From Colwellia sp. (GTDB taxonomy: Bacteria > Pseudomonadota > Gammaproteobacteria > Enterobacterales > Alteromonadaceae): DNA of 48,655 nucleotides. The notes below the pieces were generated by a model. It had not been told where the DNA came from. It did not search any database and saw only the letters and a program-made list of their open reading frames with translations. The stretch spans positions 1 to 48,655 of the forward strand of contig JAPHTO010000084.1 of the NCBI GenBank assembly GCA_026196955.1, written 5' to 3'. The position numbers and the translations under genes were made by a program. This document shows, one piece after another, positions 45,261-48,655 of the stretch; within the stretch, counting starts at the first letter, position 1; each line of letters opens with the position of its first letter.

Positions 45261-45985
45261 GTATTGTGACCAATCAGCTTACATATTATTATGGTAAAAA
45301 GGCTGCCATCAATGAATTGAGCATTAACCTTACTCAAGGCTTTAATGTCTTGCTTGGCCCTAATGGCGCAGGAAAAAGTACCTTATTTTCAATGTTAACA
45401 GGTCTGTATCAGGCTGCATCTGGTGATATTAAGATCAATGGTTATGACTTTCGTGATAACAAAGCCGACATCATGCGATCTATGGGGGTTGTTTTTCAAC
45501 AAAGCACCCTAGATTTAGATTTATCGGTAAAGCAAAATTTACTTTATTTTGCAGGCTTACATGGTATTTCATCATCACAAGCGCTAGAAAATATTCACTC
45601 AATTTTGACACAACTAGCCTTGATGCCACGTCTTAATGATAAAGTGAGAGCTTTAAATGGTGGGCACCGTCGTCGCGTTGAAATAGCACGTTCATTAATT
45701 CATCAACCGAAAGTTTTGCTACTTGATGAGGCAACAGTCGGCCTTGATATCGACAGTCGAAAGATGATCACCCAATACGTTAAAACACTTTGTCAACAGA
45801 GGGGGATTTGTGTGTTATGGGCGACACACCTAATGGACGAGGTATCAGATGATGATCATTTACTTATTATCAACGAAGGTAATATTCAAGCTCAAGGCGT
45901 AAGCAGTACTTTATGTAAAAAGCATCAGGCTGATGATGTATATCAGCTTTACCGACGCTTAACCGCGAATGCAGAGCTTGTCTGA
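45257..45985 (+). CDS. ABC ATPase of the PQQ-associated transporter (PedB-like)
   Basis: 242 residues. Walker A GPNGAGKSTLF, Q-loop VFQQSTLDLDLSV, Walker B VLLLDEATVGLD and switch His in LWATHLMDE are present. The signature is LNGGHRRR instead of the usual LSGGQ(M)xR; the Gly pair is kept. The fold is of the ABC-2 associated (NatA/CcmA-like) class, TIGR03864 type. I chose ATG 45257 overlapping the propeller stop; the in-frame ATG at 45230 lies inside the previous gene. The permease start overlaps its own stop. Confidence 0.9.
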   Translation: MSIVTNQLTYYYGKKAAINELSINLTQGFNVLLGPNGAGKSTLFSMLTGLYQAASGDIKINGYDFRDNKADIMRSMGVVFQQSTLDLDLSVKQNLLYFAGLHGISSSQALENIHSILTQLALMPRLNDKVRALNGGHRRRVEIARSLIHQPKVLLLDEATVGLDIDSRKMITQYVKTLCQQRGICVLWATHLMDEVSDDDHLLIINEGNIQAQGVSSTLCKKHQADDVYQLYRRLTANAELV

Positions 45986-46776
45986 TGAATAACCGTTACC
46001 TTTATTGTTTTAATGGCATTGTGAAACGTGAAGTTTTACGTTTCTTCCAGCAACGTGCGCGTTTACTGAGTGCTCTCGTAAGACCCTTACTTTGGTTGGT
46101 TGTTTTTGCGGCAGGCTTTAGAGCTGCTTTAGGGGTTTCGATTATGGAGCCTTATGGCACCTATATCACTTATCAGCAGTATATTACCCCAGGCCTTTGC
46201 TGCATGATTATTTTGTTTAATGGTATGCAAAGCTCGCTTTCTATGGTTTACGACCGTGAAATGGGCAGTATGAAAGTCTTGTTAATGAGCCCTTTGCCAC
46301 GCCCTTTTTTGCTGTGTTGTAAGCTAATTGCCAGCGCGTTGTTATCACTTTTACAGGTAGTCATTTTCCTGTTTTTTGCTCAGTGGCTGGAGGTTGATAT
46401 TCCTCTTGTTGGTTATGTCAGTGCGGTGCCCGCTATATTCTTAATTGCTTTTTTTCTCGGCGCATTGGGATTAATGCTGTCAAACCTCATCAAACAATTG
46501 GAAAATTTTGCCGGCGTGATGAATTTTGTTATTTTTCCGATGTTCTTTTTATCAAGTGCCTTATATCCGCTATGGAAAATGCAAGAAGCCAGCCTCTGGT
46601 TATATTGGTTATGTCAATTTAACCCTTTTACCGCCTGCGTTGAGTTATTGCGTTTTGCGCTGTACGAACAAATTAACTTGTCTGCCTTAGCGACTGTGTT
46701 AATAGCAACAACGATTGCATCATGTTTTGCTTTAGTGAGTTTTAGGCCTCAACAAGGTAAAAAACACCAAGGCTAA
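45985..46776 (+). CDS. ABC-2 type permease of the PQQ-associated transporter (PedC-like)
   Basis: 263 residues with six hydrophobic helices. The ABC-2 pattern is visible as the N-terminal KREVLRFFQQRARLLSALVRPLLWL, then YITPGLCCMIILFNGMQSSLSMVYDREMGSMKVLLMSPLPR, the typical coupling region, and FFLSSALYPLW. It starts on the ATGA overlap with the ATPase gene, so all four genes form one operon. ABC-2 permeases are usually exporters, yet the Ped/Lut counterparts are genetically tied to lanthanide uptake, so direction is unresolved. Confidence 0.9.
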   Translation: MNNRYLYCFNGIVKREVLRFFQQRARLLSALVRPLLWLVVFAAGFRAALGVSIMEPYGTYITYQQYITPGLCCMIILFNGMQSSLSMVYDREMGSMKVLLMSPLPRPFLLCCKLIASALLSLLQVVIFLFFAQWLEVDIPLVGYVSAVPAIFLIAFFLGALGLMLSNLIKQLENFAGVMNFVIFPMFFLSSALYPLWKMQEASLWLYWLCQFNPFTACVELLRFALYEQINLSALATVLIATTIASCFALVSFRPQQGKKHQG

Positions 46777-46986
46777 TAGCTAAAAACCATTCCCTTTTTG
46801 CTCGGTATATTAATCCTTTCTCAAGTTTTTTCGCTATTTAAGCAATTATTTTTAATTAATTTTACTGTTTTGTGAGAAATGATATTTCTCAACCTCTTAG
46901 TTTTTTAAGATAACTTTTCTATCTGCTTGCTTTTTGAGTGGCTTTTGAGTAATTTATTTTAAAGTACACCTAAAAATGAGAACAAA

Positions 46987-47466
46987 ATGCACTTAAATGA
47001 TATCGATATGCGGCTTATTGCTATTTTGCAACGTGATGTTAGTATTGCGATCGACGAATTAGCCAAGCGTGTTGGATTAACCAAAACACCGTGTTGGCGT
47101 CGTCTACAAAAACTAGAGAAAAGTGGCATTATCAAACGCAAAGTTGCCTTGCTTGATGCAAAGTTATTAGATTTAAGTGTGTCGGTGTTTGTGCAAGTGA
47201 AAACCAGCAAACATGATAGTGACTGGTTAGCGCAGTTTTCGACAACTGTGTCTGCCTTTCCAGAAGTGGTTGATTTTTATCGAATGAGTGGTGAATACGA
47301 TTATTTATTGCGAGTTGTGGTAAAAGATATTGCGAGTTACGATGCTTTTTATCAACGCTTTATTCAAGCGACTAGCTTGACTGATGTTACCTCTAGTTTT
47401 GCCATGGAAGAGATAAAGCGCTCTACTGAATTACCCTTATGTGTCCCTGAAAACAGTGTAGAGTAG
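46987..47466 (+). CDS. Lrp/AsnC family transcriptional regulator
   Basis: 159 residues. The N-terminal winged helix spans about 4-60 (HLNDIDMRLIAILQRDVSIAIDELAKRVGLTKTPCWRRLQKLEKSGIIKR), followed by an effector-binding RAM domain at about 70-145 (SVSVFVQVKTSKHDS, YRMSGEYDYLLRVVVKDI). Members sense amino acids and often regulate the adjacent gene. The class V aminotransferase gene begins 89 bases downstream on the same strand and is the obvious candidate target. The 210-base AT-rich gap upstream has no recognisable feature beyond presumed promoter sequence. Confidence 0.92.
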   Translation: MHLNDIDMRLIAILQRDVSIAIDELAKRVGLTKTPCWRRLQKLEKSGIIKRKVALLDAKLLDLSVSVFVQVKTSKHDSDWLAQFSTTVSAFPEVVDFYRMSGEYDYLLRVVVKDIASYDAFYQRFIQATSLTDVTSSFAMEEIKRSTELPLCVPENSVE

Positions 47467-47555
47467 GTACTTCAAGCGTTCTCTTTCAGATTTATAACCA
47501 GCTATACGCGTACAGGTGTTGTATGTGGAGACTTGGTCGCAAAGAGGATAACGCT

Positions 47556-48655
47556 ATGTCATTAGAGCAACACTTTTCAACATTTCGCCAGCATATTATT
47601 GGTCATGATCTGGAGCATGAAATTAATGGTAAAAAACAAGCCATAGTTTATGCTGATTGGACAGCCAGTGGTCGTTTATACCAGCCAATTGAAGATTATA
47701 TTAGCCATACGCTTGGTCCTTATGTTGCCAATACGCATACTGAAACTAACCTAACGGGTAGCACGATGACCCATGCGTATCATGATGCGCAAAAAGTCAT
47801 TAAGCGTCATGTGAATGCCTGTGAGAATGATATTTTAATTACTTCAGGCGCAGGCATGACCGATGTGGTGAATAAATTTCAACGCATTTTAGGTTTGCGT
47901 ATTCCTGAACGTATGGCCGAGCAAGTTAGCTTTAGCGAAGATGATAAGCCGGTGGTTTTCATTACTCACATGGAGCATCATTCTAATCAAACCACTTGGT
48001 ATGAATGTGATGTAACCTTAGAAATAGTCGCCAGTGATGAAAAAGGCTTACCTTCGTTAGATAATTTGGCACAGTTATTAACGCAATACAAAGATCGCAA
48101 AGTTAAAATTGGCGCTTTCACCGCTTGCTCAAATGTTACGGGAATTAAAACCCCTTACCACCAATTAGCAGAAGTGATGCATCAACACGGTGGTTTGTGT
48201 TTTGTCGATTTTGCCTGCTCTGCACCTTATGTAGGTATTGATATGCACCCGGTAAATAAAGCACAGGCGTTAGATGCTATTTTCTTTTCTCCGCATAAAT
48301 TTTTGGGAGGGCCGGGCAGCTCAGGTGTACTTATTTTTAATAAAACCTTATATAAAAATAAAGTACCTGATCACCCTGGCGGCGGCACTGTTACTTGGAC
48401 AAATCCTTGGGGTGAACACAGCTTTTTTAATAATATTGAAGTGCGTGAAGACGGTGGCACGCCCGGTTTTTTACAATGTATTCGCACCGCTTTAGCTATT
48501 AAAGTTAAAGAGGCTATGGGCACAGAAAACATTGCTCAGCGAGAGCAAGAGCTCACTGATTATGTGATGGCCGAATTAAGCAAAAATGAGCAAGTTAGAA
48601 TGCTTGAGCCATCTATTACCGCTCGCCTAGCTATCGTGTCATTTTATATCACTAA
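47556..48655 (+). CDS. Class V aminotransferase / cysteine desulfurase-like PLP enzyme, 3'-truncated by the window edge
   Basis: The frame is open from ATG 47556 to the end of the window, 366 residues so far, so the C-terminus is missing. It resembles the class V aminotransferase fold (SufS/NifS-like): YADWTASGRLYQPIEDYI near the start, THMEHHSNQTTW, cofactor Asp in LCFVDFACSAPYVG, and the PLP lysine in FFSPHKFLGGPGSSGVL near residue 248. GGGTVTWTNPW and EDGGTPGFLQ follow. Substrate unknown. AGAGGA lies seven bases before the chosen ATG; an in-frame ATG at 47523 is less well placed. Probably controlled by the preceding Lrp-type regulator. Confidence 0.85.
   Translation, partial: MSLEQHFSTFRQHIIGHDLEHEINGKKQAIVYADWTASGRLYQPIEDYISHTLGPYVANTHTETNLTGSTMTHAYHDAQKVIKRHVNACENDILITSGAGMTDVVNKFQRILGLRIPERMAEQVSFSEDDKPVVFITHMEHHSNQTTWYECDVTLEIVASDEKGLPSLDNLAQLLTQYKDRKVKIGAFTACSNVTGIKTPYHQLAEVMHQHGGLCFVDFACSAPYVGIDMHPVNKAQALDAIFFSPHKFLGGPGSSGVLIFNKTLYKNKVPDHPGGGTVTWTNPWGEHSFFNNIEVREDGGTPGFLQCIRTALAIKVKEAMGTENIAQREQELTDYVMAELSKNEQVRMLEPSITARLAIVSFYIT

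Noticed and set aside
48274-48495. 73-residue plus-strand ORF near the window end
   Set aside because: It is an out-of-frame shadow inside the class V aminotransferase gene, whose motifs continue in the other frame.
1-48655. CRISPR arrays, tRNA or rRNA genes, insertion sequences, prophage genes
   Set aside because: No direct-repeat array, cloverleaf, transposase or integrase sequence was seen on either strand.

Overview
The window comes from a low-GC marine gammaproteobacterium. I infer Alteromonadales, most likely a Colwellia/Thalassotalea-like genus. The grounds are the hrpB-mrcB gene order, a thrLABC operon with a Thr/Ile attenuator, YebG, DUF3718 and DUF3422 family proteins, two TonB-dependent receptors and protein sequences of Alteromonadales character. 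The genus is inferred from general resemblance only; there is no rRNA in the window.

Layout. Positions 1-6200 are housekeeping: the end of hrpB, mrcB (PBP1B), a small exported DUF3718 protein, and a yebG-ygjP pair behind what look like two tandem LexA boxes. Positions 6600-12900 hold the threonine operon with its attenuator, followed at short range by ung and an unrecognised gene. Positions 12900-20450 are a mixed block: a GNAT acetyltransferase, an FAD amine/amino-acid oxidase, a D-2-hydroxyacid dehydrogenase, nnrS, an orphan exbD and a lipoprotein M3 peptidase. An 8-kb import-like block follows (20784-29418): two tandem TonB-dependent receptors, a complete SsuA/TauA-type ABC importer and a DUF3422 membrane protein, followed by a general porin.

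The most notable part is 30966-46776, a PQQ-dependent alcohol oxidation island. On the minus strand it encodes a PedF-type cytochrome c, a MoxJ-like periplasmic binding protein, a PQQ alcohol dehydrogenase, an AldB/ExaC-type aldehyde dehydrogenase, a NosR-like flavin/iron-sulfur membrane protein, a FIST-domain protein (NosP-like) and a NahK/ErcS'-like hybrid kinase. An AgmR/ErbR-like response regulator lies convergent to the kinase. Divergent from the cytochrome is a four-gene ABC system (TIGR03863-type binding protein, YVTN beta-propeller, ATPase, ABC-2 permease) of the kind called PedA1A2BC in Pseudomonas putida and resembling the Lut genes of methylotrophs, both tied to rare-earth uptake. 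The dehydrogenase has an Asp two residues after the catalytic Asp (WDYDG), the signature of lanthanide-dependent enzymes. Together these predict a lanthanide-dependent alcohol oxidation system, possibly under nitric-oxide-responsive control, with the two TonB receptors (which have acidic, Cys-bracketed loops) as candidate outer-membrane portals. No PQQ biosynthesis gene is present in the window. The window ends with an Lrp/AsnC regulator and a truncated class V aminotransferase.
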